DNA of 64,000 nucleotides. Source: an uncultured Anaeroplasmataceae bacterium. GTDB lineage: Bacteria; Bacillota_I; Bacilli_A; Acholeplasmatales; Anaeroplasmataceae. The DNA lies in contig CALUYM010000005.1 in NCBI GenBank assembly GCA_944325035.1, positions 1 to 64,000 on the forward strand, given 5' to 3'. The translations under genes and the position numbers were made by a program. Shown piece by piece: positions 1 to 8,943 of this stretch. The first letter of the stretch is position 1; each line of letters begins with the position of its first letter. Below the pieces are notes generated by a model. It had not been told where the DNA came from and searched no databases. It worked only from the letters and a program-made list of their open reading frames with translations.

Positions 1-72
1 CAACGCTACCGCTCTTATATTCTCACCTGCATAGCAGGCGGTTTTTATGTGAGGCATTCGCCTAACATAATA

Positions 73-102
73 AAAAAAGAGAAACAAAAGTTTCACTTTT
101 TT
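73..102. terminator. Bidirectional terminator-like hairpin
   Basis: Arms 73-85 and 90-102 pair with one mismatch around an AAAA loop; the outer part of each arm is an A or T run, so it can act on either strand. Confidence 0.45.
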
Positions 103-220
103 ATTTACTAAGAAATTATTGATCTTGTTTTAAACTCTATAATAAGTATATCTAATTTTACACATGTTTAACTTGGTTTTATGTTTTAGAAAAGTTTAAA
201 AGCTAAACTGATATTAATTA

Positions 221-277
221 AAAATACCTAGGTTTAAACCGAACTATTTAAAGTTAAGTTATAACTTAGGTATTTTA
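221..277 (-). terminator. Terminator of the siderophore ABC operon
   Basis: Arms 221-230 and 267-276 are perfectly complementary, lie just downstream of the yclQ-like stop codon, and on the minus strand end in a T-rich run. Confidence 0.5.
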
Positions 278-285
278 ATATAGTA

Positions 286-1203
286 TTATTTATTGTATGA
301 ATTATAAATCTCTGTAATTTGTGTAAACAAAGCTTGATATCCACCACTAACTGTATACCAAACAACTGGATCAAGATAAGTAATCTTATTATTCTTTTTT
401 GCATTTAAATTATCATAAATACTATTTGCGAATAAATCTGAAGATTCTTCTCCTGCAACAACAACAGTTCTATCAACCACATAAATACGATCAGGATTTA
501 ATTTTAATAATTGTTCATTACTTATTTGTTGACCATGAGTTGATACATCGATTGTTTCATCGGCTTCTAGAACACCTAAAACATCATGAATAATTCCGAA
601 ACGTGAACCTGCTCCATAAGCTGAAAAACTATTATTGTATAGTAAAATTAAAGCCTTATCATTAGATGTTGATGTCAATGCCTTTGTTTTACTAATTTCT
701 GCTTCTACAGTTTCTTTTTTGCTTTTTAAAATATTATCATCAATGTTAAATAAATCCGTTGCTAATTCTAAATTTTTATAAACATATTCAACAGCATCTT
801 CTTCTGTTCCTTGACTTAAAAGAATAGTTGGTGCAATCTTACTAAATGATTCTACATATGTACTTTGACGACCACTTAAAATAATTACATCTGGTTCAAA
901 TGTTACTATTGCTTCTTCATTTGGAGTTTTTAAGCCACCTACTGTTGTATTTCCAGAATATTCACTTAAATATGAAGGAAGTGTTGAATCAGGAATTGCC
1001 ACATCCACTTCAATATTCAATTCATCCATAATATCTAGAAAACCTAAATCCATTACAACGGCTTTTTTTATATTATTAGTCACACTATAAGTTGTCCCGT
1101 TGTATGTAACATTACGAGCATCTTCTACTTTTTTATCATTACCACAGCTAGCTAGCGCTGTTGATGCTAATAATACACTTGTTAATAAAATTCCTTTTTT
1201 CAT
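286..1203 (-). CDS. yclQ: Siderophore-binding lipoprotein, YclQ/CeuE type
   Basis: Extracellular substrate-binding lipoprotein of an iron-siderophore ABC importer. The N-terminus is a lipoprotein signal with lipobox LASC, so Cys20 should be lipidated after cleavage. The body has the class III binding-protein pattern of FepB/FhuD/YclQ, with the FEPDVIIL segment near residue 105. It is the last gene of a four-gene minus-strand operon in the order permease, permease, ATPase, binding protein, the same order as Bacillus subtilis yclNOPQ (petrobactin). The start has an AGAGG ribosome site. The petrobactin/catecholate substrate is inferred from that synteny and general resemblance; haem or vitamin B12 uptake cannot be excluded. 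Length 305 aa is normal for the family. Confidence 0.85.
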   Translation of the reverse strand: MKKGILLTSVLLASTALASCGNDKKVEDARNVTYNGTTYSVTNNIKKAVVMDLGFLDIMDELNIEVDVAIPDSTLPSYLSEYSGNTTVGGLKTPNEEAIVTFEPDVIILSGRQSTYVESFSKIAPTILLSQGTEEDAVEYVYKNLELATDLFNIDDNILKSKKETVEAEISKTKALTSTSNDKALILLYNNSFSAYGAGSRFGIIHDVLGVLEADETIDVSTHGQQISNEQLLKLNPDRIYVVDRTVVVAGEESSDLFANSIYDNLNAKKNNKITYLDPVVWYTVSGGYQALFTQITEIYNSYNK

Positions 1204-1224
1204 TTAATATACCTCTTCTTTCAT

Positions 1225-1980
1225 TTAATAATATATACAAAACTTTGTTCCATTAAGTTCAGTAACCTTAATATCAGTTTCAAAAACTGATTGTAATACT
1301 TCTTCAGTAATTACTTCTTCAGTAGTACCTTCTTTATAAATTTGTCCATCTTTAAATGCTACAATATAGTCAGCATATTTAGCCGCAAAATTAATGTCAT
1401 GAATTACAATAATAATTGTTTTTTGTCTTTCTTTAACTAATCTCTTTATCGTAGTCATTATCGTTCTAGCATGCTTCATATCAAGATTATTTAAAGGTTC
1501 ATCTAAGAAAATATAATCTGTATCTTGCGCTAAAACCATTGCTATATATGCTAATTGACGTTGTCCACCAGATAATTCATCTAAAAATCGATCTTTTAAT
1601 TCCATAATTCCTAAATAATTAATAGCATCATTAATAAATTGGTAATCTTCATCCTTTAAGCGATTTTTAGAATAAGGGTAACGACCAAACGATACTAAAT
1701 CATATACAGTAAGTCTAATATTTACATTTGTATGTTGCTTTAAAATAGCAAGTCGCTTAGACAATTCTTCTTGATTCCATTTATGAATTTCTTTTTCTTC
1801 TAAGCTTACTTCTCCTTCTGTTTTATCCAATGTTCTTGTTAAAATTGATAAAAGTGTTGATTTCCCAGCTCCATTTGCACCAATATAAGCAATTAATTGA
1901 TTATTTTTAGGTGTCGTTGATACATTTTTTAATACTTGTTTTGACCCATATTTTTTTGATAGATTAATTCCCTTTAACAT
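1225..1980 (-). CDS. yclP: Siderophore ABC transporter ATP-binding protein, YclP type
   Basis: Cytoplasmic ATPase that drives the two permeases encoded upstream. Walker A GANGAGKST lies at residues 34-42, the ABC signature LSGGQ near residue 137, and Walker B YIFLDEP near 160, followed by the switch His in VIHD. Length 251 aa is typical of FecE/YclP-type ATPases. AAGGAG precedes the ATG; the gene begins one base after the preceding permease ends, so translation is probably coupled. Co-transcribed with the binding protein, 21 bp downstream. Confidence 0.92.
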   Translation of the reverse strand: MLKGINLSKKYGSKQVLKNVSTTPKNNQLIAYIGANGAGKSTLLSILTRTLDKTEGEVSLEEKEIHKWNQEELSKRLAILKQHTNVNIRLTVYDLVSFGRYPYSKNRLKDEDYQFINDAINYLGIMELKDRFLDELSGGQRQLAYIAMVLAQDTDYIFLDEPLNNLDMKHARTIMTTIKRLVKERQKTIIIVIHDINFAAKYADYIVAFKDGQIYKEGTTEEVITEEVLQSVFETDIKVTELNGTKFCIYY

Positions 1981-1981
1981 A

Positions 1982-2938
1982 TTAAGCTCCTTTCTTAGCC
2001 TGGTTTAGTAAAAGGATTAAGAATCCAAGCCCACCAACTAGATTTAAAATAACATTTACTGATGTCGTACTCTTTAAAAAATAATTAACAACTAAAATTG
2101 ATAACATTAAAACCGTAATTGTAAGCATAGTTGAAAAAATAATATGATACTTATGTTTATAGGTTTTTAATAACATATTAGTAACTGTCACAACTAAAAT
2201 TCCCACGAATGACAATGGGCCAACTAAAGCCGTTGAAATACTCACAAGAGCTGCAATAATTATTTGTGCTTTAAAGACCAATCGTTTATGATTGATACCC
2301 AAGTTGATAGATGTTTCATACCCTAGTTGCATAACATCATATCTTTTATAATCAAAAGCACTAATAATAGCTAATAGAATTACAATCACTAACGAAATAT
2401 AAACTAAATTGGTGTTAACATTATTGAAACTAGGAATCAATTTACCCTCTAAATGACTAAATTCATTAGGATCCATTACTACTTGAATAAAACTTGTAAT
2501 ACTCTTAAACACTTGACTTAAAATAGTACCAATCAAGAGTAAAATATATATCTTTTTTGATAATAGTTTTCTAAATATTGTATTCAAAATTAAGCTAAAT
2601 AAAATCATCAATCCAATCGCTACAAAAAAATCAGTTATTCGAGAGATTTGAACAGTACTTCCAATAAAATAAGCAATTAATGTTTGAAATAAAATGTATA
2701 AACTATCATATCCCATAACTTGAGGTGTTAAGAGTTTATTATTGGTAATTGATTGAAAAATCTTAGATGAGAATGCTAGACAATAACTAACTAATATGAC
2801 AGTTAAAACAATTAATCCACGCTTAGGCAAAAAATAATTAATCGTCTTTGAATTTAAGCCGATGAAAAGATAAGTTAGTGTAATTACAAGCATTAATATC
2901 GGCATAATAATATAAATTAAATTTTTCTTAATACTCAT
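1982..2938 (-). CDS. yclO: Siderophore ABC transporter permease 2, YclO type
   Basis: Integral membrane permease of the BtuCD/FecCD family, 318 aa with about nine to ten hydrophobic segments. The conserved family tail is visible: a small-residue-rich LVGPLSFVGI segment near residue 240 and a glycine-rich LVGGLGFLILL close to the C-terminus. The ATG overlaps the upstream permease stop by four bases (ATGA), indicating translational coupling. It would form a heterodimeric channel with the upstream permease and pair with the YclP-like ATPase. Confidence 0.88.
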   Translation of the reverse strand: MSIKKNLIYIIMPILMLVITLTYLFIGLNSKTINYFLPKRGLIVLTVILVSYCLAFSSKIFQSITNNKLLTPQVMGYDSLYILFQTLIAYFIGSTVQISRITDFFVAIGLMILFSLILNTIFRKLLSKKIYILLLIGTILSQVFKSITSFIQVVMDPNEFSHLEGKLIPSFNNVNTNLVYISLVIVILLAIISAFDYKRYDVMQLGYETSINLGINHKRLVFKAQIIIAALVSISTALVGPLSFVGILVVTVTNMLLKTYKHKYHIIFSTMLTITVLMLSILVVNYFLKSTTSVNVILNLVGGLGFLILLLNQAKKGA

Positions 2939-3882
2939 ATTCTTCTCCTATTAATATACAATATTCCAAAGAATAAAATACAACCGATAATGCTTACTAC
3001 AACACCTACACTAATTTCATATGGAAAAATAACTAATCGAGCAATTATATCAGCCCCCATCAAAAAAGCCCCTCCTAAAAACATAGTATCGAGAATTGAC
3101 TTTTTTAAATTATCTCCTTTTAGCAAAAAAATAACATTAGGAATAATCAAACCAACGAAACCTATTTCGCCTACTGTAACGACAACGCTTGCGCTTATAA
3201 TCGAAACCAAAACTAAGCCGATAAAAGTGATTAACTTCGGATTTAAACCTAAATTAATACTAAACTCATCACCCATTCCAACGATTGTAAACTTAGATGC
3301 GTATATAAAGGATACAATTATTGCAGGAATTGTTAGATACAAAATTTCATAGTTTCCACGTAAAATATTAGTAAAACTTCCTTGTAGCCAACCAGAAACG
3401 GCCTGACTCATATCGAATTTTAAACTTAAATAAGAAGTAAAAGCTGAAATACACGCACCTAGCATCATACCAATTAAAGGAATCATAACTCGGTCTTTAT
3501 ATTTTATTTTTTGAATTAAATAAACAAATAGCAAACTTCCAACAATAGTAATAACAAAAGAAATCGAAAGTCTTGCCATATAACTCTTAGTAAATATCAA
3601 CGCAATTACAACACCAAGTGATGAGAAACTTGAAACACCTGCAGTAGTTGGTGACACAAATTTATTACCAGTTAAAGCCTGCATAATAAGACCTGCAACA
3701 GCTAAACTCATTCCTGTTGTTAGTACTGCAAGCATTCTTGGTAGACGACTATCTATTAGAATAAATAAATCACTAAAATCTCCTTTGAAGATATTTGCCC
3801 ATTCTATATTATAAGCTCCGATGAATATAGAGATTATACTTAAAAATATCGTTATAATAATCAATATAATGGATGTCTTCAA
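2935..3882 (-). CDS. yclN: Siderophore ABC transporter permease 1, YclN type
   Basis: First gene of the operon; FecCD-family permease of 315 aa. The FecCD pattern RLPRMLA is near residue 47, and VGEIGFVGLIIP near residue 235 is the segment that contacts the ATPase. Translation starts at TTG, six bases after AAGGAGG. The promoter directly upstream (TTGCAA, 17 bp, TATAAT on the minus strand) is embedded in a long inverted repeat that is probably an operator. Iron control is expected from function, but the repeat is not a canonical Fur box. Confidence 0.88.
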   Translation of the reverse strand: MKTSIILIIITIFLSIISIFIGAYNIEWANIFKGDFSDLFILIDSRLPRMLAVLTTGMSLAVAGLIMQALTGNKFVSPTTAGVSSFSSLGVVIALIFTKSYMARLSISFVITIVGSLLFVYLIQKIKYKDRVMIPLIGMMLGACISAFTSYLSLKFDMSQAVSGWLQGSFTNILRGNYEILYLTIPAIIVSFIYASKFTIVGMGDEFSINLGLNPKLITFIGLVLVSIISASVVVTVGEIGFVGLIIPNVIFLLKGDNLKKSILDTMFLGGAFLMGADIIARLVIFPYEISVGVVVSIIGCILFFGILYINRRRI

Positions 3883-3897
3883 ACTAATCCTCCTTTG

Positions 3898-3949
3898 TTA
3901 GTCATATCTAACCTAGTAGCATTATACAGTTAGATATGACTAATTGCAA
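3898..3949 (-). promoter_or_regulatory. Siderophore operon promoter within a 15-bp inverted repeat
   Basis: On the minus strand, -35 TTGCAA is at 3944-3949 and -10 TATAAT at 3921-3926, with a 17-bp spacer. Perfectly complementary 15-bp arms lie at 3929-3943 (filling the spacer) and 3898-3912 (start of transcription to Shine-Dalgarno). Each arm also contains TTAG-N6-CTAA. The arm centres are 31 bp apart, about three helical turns. Probable repressor operator; the regulator is unknown. Confidence 0.8.
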
Positions 3950-3963
3950 GAAAAATGTTATTA

Positions 3964-4022
3964 ATTTAAAAAAATCCCAGTTAAATACCAAACAATCTAA
4001 GTTTAGTTTTAACCGGGATTTT
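3964..4022 (-). terminator. Terminator after prs-pth
   Basis: Arms 3971-3985 and 4008-4022 pair with a single mismatch and are followed on the minus strand by a run of seven T. The loop is unusually long (22 nt). Confidence 0.7.
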
Positions 4023-4035
4023 AATTAATTCCTAT

Positions 4036-4611
4036 TTAGTTTTGATTCAAAAGACCGATTTCTGTCGATAGCTTCTTATCATCTTCGTGATAGATATAAT
4101 CAGCTAGGCATTTTGCGACTGATTCATATGATTTCATAAGTAAAATACTATCATCTTTAGAAGGACGTCCTAAAACCCAATCAACAACTGGAATTCGTTT
4201 ATCACGATCTATTCCAATTTTAACGCGTTTAAAACGATCTCCACCGCATAAAGAAATAATATTTTTTAAACCGTTGTGGCCACCAGCACTTCCAACTTCT
4301 CGATATCGAACCTTACCTGGTGACATATCTAAATCATCAGAAATAACAATGATATCATCAATTGTTAGATTGTAATATTTCATACAAGCTAACACACTCT
4401 CTCCTGATAAGTTCATATAAGTTGTTGGTTTTAATAAAATAGCTTTATGACCCATATTATTTACCATTGCGATAAGGCCTTTTAATTTTTTTTCTTCTTT
4501 GAAATCAACGCCTAAAGCATCGGCCAAAATATCTATCGTATCAAAACCGACATTATGACGGGTATGAGCATACTCTTTACCAATATTACCTAAACCAACA
4601 ATTAATTTCAT
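4036..4611 (-). CDS. pth: Peptidyl-tRNA hydrolase
   Basis: Releases tRNA from peptidyl-tRNA that drops off ribosomes. The N-terminus has the family GLGNIGKEYAHTRHNVGFD pattern with the expected Asn9 and catalytic His19; DDLDMSPGKVR around residues 91-101 holds the catalytic Asp, and GSAGGHNGLK follows. Length 191 aa is normal. Its ATG overlaps the prs stop (TAATG), so the two genes are coupled. In Bacillus the order prs-ctc-pth-fin-mfd-spoVT is typical; here ctc is absent and mfd-spoVT lie on the other side of the origin. Confidence 0.96.
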   Translation of the reverse strand: MKLIVGLGNIGKEYAHTRHNVGFDTIDILADALGVDFKEEKKLKGLIAMVNNMGHKAILLKPTTYMNLSGESVLACMKYYNLTIDDIIVISDDLDMSPGKVRYREVGSAGGHNGLKNIISLCGGDRFKRVKIGIDRDKRIPVVDWVLGRPSKDDSILLMKSYESVAKCLADYIYHEDDKKLSTEIGLLNQN

Positions 4612-5594
4612 TATAGAAGATCTCGCTTTGTCTTATCGTAGCTATAAGTGAATAATCCTGATAATGATTCATCGTTGATAATACGTAAAATACCATGTCC
4701 TAAAATTGAACCTACAGAACAGATTCTAATTTTTGGTGATTCTTTTTCTGGAGCTTGAGCAATAGTATTTGTAATTACAACTTCAACAATTTGAGAATCG
4801 TTGATTCTTTGAATTGCAGGACCAGATAATACGCCATGAGTGGCACATGCATATACCTTAGCTGCACCTTTGCTTAATAAGGCGTTGGCAGCTGCAACAA
4901 GGGTTCCAGCTGTATCAATCATATCATCAACAATGATACAAGTTTTACCCTCTACATTACCGATAATATTCATAACTTCTGCCTTATTAGGTTCAGGACG
5001 ACGTTTATCGATAATCGCAATTGGAGCTTCTAATACTTGTGCAAATGCACGAGCACGAGTTACTCCACCATGGTCAGGAGAAATAACACACACATTATCT
5101 AAATTCTTATCTAAGAAATAGTTAGATAAAACAGGTAAACCCATAAAGTTATCAATTGGAATATTGAAGAACCCTTGAATTTGTGCTGCGTGTAAGTCTA
5201 AAGTAATGACACGATTAGCACCTGCTGCTTGAATTAAATCTGCCACTAATTTAGCTGTAATTGGTTGACGAGATTTAGCTTTACGATCTTGTCTTGCATA
5301 ACCATAATAAGGGATAACTAAAGAAATTGATTTACAAGATGCTCTTTTTAATGCATCACACATAATTAATAATTCCATTAAATGGTCATTTGCTGGAGCT
5401 GATGTTGGTTGAACAACAAAGACATCACATCCACGTACTGTTTCATTAATACTAACATTAATTTCACCGTCAGCAAAATGAACTACATCACAATTAGCAA
5501 GTGCTAAACCACAAGCTTCCGCAATTTCTTGTGCTAAGGCACGGTTAGCACTTAAAGAGAATAATTTAATTTTCTTTCCGTCAATAATAGCCAT
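4611..5594 (-). CDS. prs: Ribose-phosphate pyrophosphokinase
   Basis: Makes PRPP from ribose 5-phosphate and ATP for purine, pyrimidine, His and Trp synthesis. The class I signature is present: [11 protein letters not shown] near residue 132 and the PRPP-binding loop [12 protein letters not shown] near 217-229. Length 327 aa is slightly longer than the usual 315-320. TAGGAG precedes the ATG, and a strong promoter lies 40 bp upstream. Forms a two-gene operon with pth. Confidence 0.97.
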   Translation of the reverse strand: MAIIDGKKIKLFSLSANRALAQEIAEACGLALANCDVVHFADGEINVSINETVRGCDVFVVQPTSAPANDHLMELLIMCDALKRASCKSISLVIPYYGYARQDRKAKSRQPITAKLVADLIQAAGANRVITLDLHAAQIQGFFNIPIDNFMGLPVLSNYFLDKNLDNVCVISPDHGGVTRARAFAQVLEAPIAIIDKRRPEPNKAEVMNIIGNVEGKTCIIVDDMIDTAGTLVAAANALLSKGAAKVYACATHGVLSGPAIQRINDSQIVEVVITNTIAQAPEKESPKIRICSVGSILGHGILRIINDESLSGLFTYSYDKTKRDLL

Positions 5595-5633
5595 ATTTTT
5601 TTTACTCCTAACATTTAATTTCTACCCTTATCA

Positions 5634-5662
5634 ATTATAACAATAACCACTATTTTTTTCAA
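5634..5662 (-). promoter_or_regulatory. SigA promoter of prs-pth
   Basis: On the minus strand, TTGAAA (5657-5662), 17-bp spacer, TATAAT (5634-5639), with a TG one base before the -10 (extended -10). Confidence 0.8.
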
Positions 5663-5806
5663 ACTTAATTTTATAAAATATAATACAACTTAATTTAATA
5701 AAAGTTAATCCATCTCATGAAGCGCATTCTATACTCTTCGCTCTATTTTTTATTAGTTTTAATATTAAAATCTTTACCATTCTAATATGTTAATATAATT
5801 TATCTA

Positions 5807-5857
5807 TAAAAAAATGCCTTGAAATAATTAAACAAAATTAAAATTATTTCAAAGCCA
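5807..5857 (-). terminator. Terminator of the yjdF-like to ispE run
   Basis: Arms 5816-5829 and 5842-5856 pair over 14 bp with one bulge; on the minus strand the stem is followed by seven T. Confidence 0.8.
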
Positions 5858-5908
5858 TAATTTACATATAAGTTCTTATTTTCTAACCAAATAAATTTAA
5901 TATTATTA

Positions 5909-6745
5909 CTATATCTTAATAGTTGTTTCAATTAAAGTATAAAACTTTAATTCTTCCTTTATTTTAGAAAAATCTCCAGTTTCGTTAAAAACACATAAGG
6001 CAGTTCCACTGCCAGACATAAATACAATGTTACCTAACGATTCTATCTTTTCTTTTAAAGCAAATAACTCCGGTTTTATTTTAAATGCTGGAGCTTCTAA
6101 GTCATTAAATATATTTTTTTCTAATGTGTTAAGGTCTCCAGTTTCTAAGAATGTTTTAATCGCATCAAATTGAAATTCATGATTATTATCATTCTTATAA
6201 TCATATGCTTGATATACATCTTTAGTTGATAATCCGTAAGGTGGTTTAACAATTAATAATTTGATGTTTTTTAAATCTAAATCCAATCGACTAACTTCTT
6301 CTCCACGACCTGTACAAAAGGCGGGTTGTTGATAGATACAAAATGGCATGTCCGATCCTAAACGAGAAGCTAGCTTTGCTAATTCATCTAAACTCCTATT
6401 TTTGTTAAATAAACGATTTAATCCACGTAATGTAGCCGCTGCATCACTTGAACCACCACCAAGACCAGCTTCTGATGGAATATTTTTTGTCAAATGAATC
6501 ATTACACCTTTAGTTATTTGATATTCTTCTTTAAATAATTTAGCTGCTTTATATACAAAATTATCTTCTGTCTTAATATTAGTATTATCAACTAAAACAA
6601 TACCGCTTTCAATTTCTTCAAATGTCAATTTGTCACAAATATCAATCGGAACTAGAATTGAATTCATTTGGTGATAACCATCATCACGAATTTTTCCAAC
6701 TTCAAGTCCTATATTAATTTTAGCATAAGCATTTTCTTCAATCAT
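5909..6745 (-). CDS. ispE: 4-diphosphocytidyl-2-C-methyl-D-erythritol kinase
   Basis: GHMP-family kinase of the MEP isoprenoid pathway; phosphorylates the 2-hydroxyl of CDP-methylerythritol. The GHMP ATP-binding motif PSEAGLGGGSSDAAA is at about residues 91-105, preceded by the N-terminal YAKINIGLEV and followed by SGSGTALC near the C-terminus. Length 278 aa is typical. It lies three bases after yabG and ends the overlapping minus-strand run. In Bacillus, veg and sspF lie between yabG and ispE; they are missing here. Confidence 0.95.
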   Translation of the reverse strand: MIEENAYAKINIGLEVGKIRDDGYHQMNSILVPIDICDKLTFEEIESGIVLVDNTNIKTEDNFVYKAAKLFKEEYQITKGVMIHLTKNIPSEAGLGGGSSDAAATLRGLNRLFNKNRSLDELAKLASRLGSDMPFCIYQQPAFCTGRGEEVSRLDLDLKNIKLLIVKPPYGLSTKDVYQAYDYKNDNNHEFQFDAIKTFLETGDLNTLEKNIFNDLEAPAFKIKPELFALKEKIESLGNIVFMSGSGTALCVFNETGDFSKIKEELKFYTLIETTIKI

Positions 6746-6747
6746 AA

Positions 6748-7512
6748 TTACCTCAATATTCGCATTTTACCATAAGATTCTAATCCAGAAATACCCGCAT
6801 CTTTCGTTAGCGAGTGTTCCCAAATTGAATCAAAGGAAACAATCTCATCAAATGGTGTCGTCGCAGCTTTGATGGCACAAATTGCAGGATCATAAGCGTC
6901 AATATTTACTCGCTTAGGACTAGAAGCCGCATTTGCTCCATAAGCTATTAAAGCTTCAAAATTTGAACCACATGCACCAGCATAAATGTATAAATCATCT
7001 TTAGAATAAATCTCACGTAAAACACGTAAAGCTTTTAAATAATAAGGAGTTGAGGAATAGTTATCAAGGTTATAAAGTCCTTTATGATTATATGAATCAT
7101 GACCTGTAATAACTACAATGTCTATTTGATAATCTTTAACTAAAGATACAATTTCTTTTTCAATCAAATCCTTATCTAATATAACCCCAATTGAAAAGAT
7201 ACCTAATTTTTCATATAGTGTATGACAGCGATATAAGTAATCAAGATCGCTATCAATATGCAAAATTTTACCTGTTAAATGTAATTGGTTCTTACGATAA
7301 TTGGTTTCAATTTGATGTCGTTTATTTTGGAAAAGTTTATCAAAAAAAGCACGTTCATTCAAAGAAACTGTCATCAAATCCGAATGATAAGATGTAGCTT
7401 CCAGACGGATATAAACTCCTTCTAAAATATACACTTCATTGATAATATTTTTTATTCGAAAAAGAATATCACCTTTATATTTTTTACGTAAAACATAAGA
7501 ACCAATTTTCAC
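6748..7512 (-). CDS. yabG: Sporulation-specific cysteine protease YabG
   Basis: Spore-coat and cortex-protein processing protease made late in the mother cell. The sequence matches the YabG family over its length, with the candidate catalytic His in ITGHDSYNHKG (His138) and Cys in YAGACGSNFEA (Cys181); their 43-residue spacing resembles the His172/Cys218 pair of B. subtilis YabG. I choose GTG at 7512 because GGTGAT sits four bases upstream; a TTG 12 bases further up would place the ribosome site inside the gene. It sits between rsmA and ispE inside a housekeeping run and probably has its own sporulation promoter. Confidence 0.93.
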   Translation of the reverse strand: MKIGSYVLRKKYKGDILFRIKNIINEVYILEGVYIRLEATSYHSDLMTVSLNERAFFDKLFQNKRHQIETNYRKNQLHLTGKILHIDSDLDYLYRCHTLYEKLGIFSIGVILDKDLIEKEIVSLVKDYQIDIVVITGHDSYNHKGLYNLDNYSSTPYYLKALRVLREIYSKDDLYIYAGACGSNFEALIAYGANAASSPKRVNIDAYDPAICAIKAATTPFDEIVSFDSIWEHSLTKDAGISGLESYGKMRILR

Positions 7513-7526
7513 ACTAATCACCAATT

Positions 7527-7535
7527 TATTCTATG
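7527..7535 (-). promoter_or_regulatory. Candidate sporulation -10 element upstream of yabG
   Basis: On the minus strand CATAGAATA fits the SigK -10 consensus CATANNNTA exactly and the SigE -10 at 7 of 8 positions. I see no good -35 at the right distance for either factor. B. subtilis yabG is SigK-dependent, which favours SigK. Confidence 0.4.
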
Positions 7536-7547
7536 GCAATTTTTTAT

Positions 7548-8408
7548 TTATAACAATTCTTTAAGCCTATTTGAAAGTTTAACAAAATCTTCAATTGTTA
7601 ATGCCTCACTACGGATACTTACATTAATATCAAGTTCTTCTAAAACTTTTAATACAATATCTTTATTATACCCAGTTGATTTTAAATTATTAACCAAAGT
7701 TTTTCTTCTTTGTGAAAAAGCATCACGAATAAATTTAAAGAAAAATGTTTCATCTGTTACTTGATATGGTGGTTTATCATATGTATCAAGACGAATCACT
7801 GCGCTATCAACGTTTGGTTTTGGGACAAATATATGACGAGAAATTGGTAAAACTTTCTTCGCCTTTGCCCGGTACTGAATACAAACTGATAATGCATTAT
7901 AATCTTTAACATCCGGTTTTGAACAAAGTCGATTTGCGACTTCGTCTTGCATCATCATTGTATATGACTTAATTCGATTTGTTTCTGATAATAATTTTAA
8001 TATAATCGGAGTAGTAATATAGTATGGAAGATTGGCAACTAAGGCAATCTTTGTGGCAGCTCCAAAATACTTGTCAATGTACTCGTTTATATTTACTTCT
8101 AGAATATCTTTATTTACTAAAAAGAAATTATCATATGTAGCAAAATTTTCTTCTAAGATTGGTATTAAGTCTTTATCAATTTCAAATGCTAAGACTTTTT
8201 TTGACCGATTTAAAAGATGCTCAGTTAAACTTCCTAATCCCGGACCAATTTCAATTACACATGTTTCATTATCAACCTCAGATGCATCAACAATATTTGC
8301 TAGTACATTTTGATCAATGATAAAATTTTGTCCAAAGAATTTTTTAATGTGAAAATCTTTTTCTTGTAATATCTTTGAAGTTTCTTTTTCACTTCCAATT
8401 CTTTTCAT
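7548..8408 (-). CDS. rsmA: 16S rRNA (adenine1518-N6/adenine1519-N6)-dimethyltransferase
   Basis: KsgA/RsmA dimethylates two adjacent adenines in helix 45 of 16S rRNA during 30S maturation. The SAM-binding loop EIGPGLGSLT is near residue 55 and the catalytic NLPYYITTPI near residue 125. The ATG at 8408 has AGGTGA six bases upstream; a GTG at 8417 lies within that ribosome site and is rejected. With this start the protein has 286 aa and still overlaps the rnmV end by 20 bp. Pairing with rnmV is a conserved Bacillota arrangement. Confidence 0.96.
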   Translation of the reverse strand: MKRIGSEKETSKILQEKDFHIKKFFGQNFIIDQNVLANIVDASEVDNETCVIEIGPGLGSLTEHLLNRSKKVLAFEIDKDLIPILEENFATYDNFFLVNKDILEVNINEYIDKYFGAATKIALVANLPYYITTPIILKLLSETNRIKSYTMMMQDEVANRLCSKPDVKDYNALSVCIQYRAKAKKVLPISRHIFVPKPNVDSAVIRLDTYDKPPYQVTDETFFFKFIRDAFSQRRKTLVNNLKSTGYNKDIVLKVLEELDINVSIRSEALTIEDFVKLSNRLKELL

Positions 8409-8943
8409 CAAGTTCACCTGCCATTTCTTCTAATTGTTTATAGCTAATACCAAACATCATTAATCGTTTCAGAAATGTTTTAGCATTAGGTTTACCTATA
8501 TTTAATCTTGCACTCAATAAATCTCTTCTTAAACTAGCACTACTGCTACCTGCTAAATTGAGATCAATTAAATCATTCATTGTCAAAATAGCTTGCTCAG
8601 TTTTAACACGAAGTAAACTATGAAGTGATTCTTCTATGTCTTCTTTGGCAGCATGTTCTATTCCTACTTTTTTCTTATTTTTAGAAATACATTTGGCTTT
8701 TTTTAAAAAAGCATGTGTCGCAGATGGTACCACGTCCATAATACGTTTCCGAATACGTTCACCTGGAGCATCTGGATCTGTAAAAATAATGATTTCATTT
8801 TGTTCACTTAATTTTTTTATTAAATTAAGTGTATCATCACTTATTTCTGAACCATTTGTAATAACACAGTTAGCATCAGGATAAACTTCTTTTATTTTTG
8901 CCTCATCATGTATTCCTTCAACAATAATTACTTGACCATGCAT
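8389..8943 (-). CDS. rnmV: Ribonuclease M5
   Basis: Endonuclease that trims 5S rRNA precursor. The TOPRIM domain begins at the N-terminus: VIIVEGIHDEAKI with the catalytic Glu, and IIFTDPDAPGERIR near residues 53-66 with the metal-binding DPD. Length 184 aa is normal. AAGGAG precedes the ATG. It overlaps the HD-domain gene upstream by 16 bp and rsmA downstream by 20 bp, indicating tight coupling. Confidence 0.95.
   Translation of the reverse strand: MHGQVIIVEGIHDEAKIKEVYPDANCVITNGSEISDDTLNLIKKLSEQNEIIIFTDPDAPGERIRKRIMDVVPSATHAFLKKAKCISKNKKKVGIEHAAKEDIEESLHSLLRVKTEQAILTMNDLIDLNLAGSSSASLRRDLLSARLNIGKPNAKTFLKRLMMFGISYKQLEEMAGELDEKNWK

Larger units (their letters stand above)
1..285. other. Left-edge intergenic region with terminator hairpins
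   Basis: No gene is visible here. A short stem (26-30 with 34-38) is followed by a run of five T on the plus strand, and a second imperfect stem occupies about 43-75. Both look like ends of plus-strand transcripts coming from left of the window. Individual terminators are listed separately. Confidence 0.5.
5595..5908. other. Intergenic region between ispE and prs
   Basis: A 314-bp AT-rich gap holding the prs promoter at one end and the ispE terminator at the other. I see no ORF, RNA or repeat in the middle. Confidence 0.6.

Noticed and set aside
2990-3352. Plus-strand 120-aa ORF inside the first permease gene
   Set aside because: It lies entirely antisense to a well-supported permease, has no ribosome site and has biased composition typical of a shadow frame. 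The same applies to other antisense ORFs within gyrA, rsmA, prs, mfd and others.
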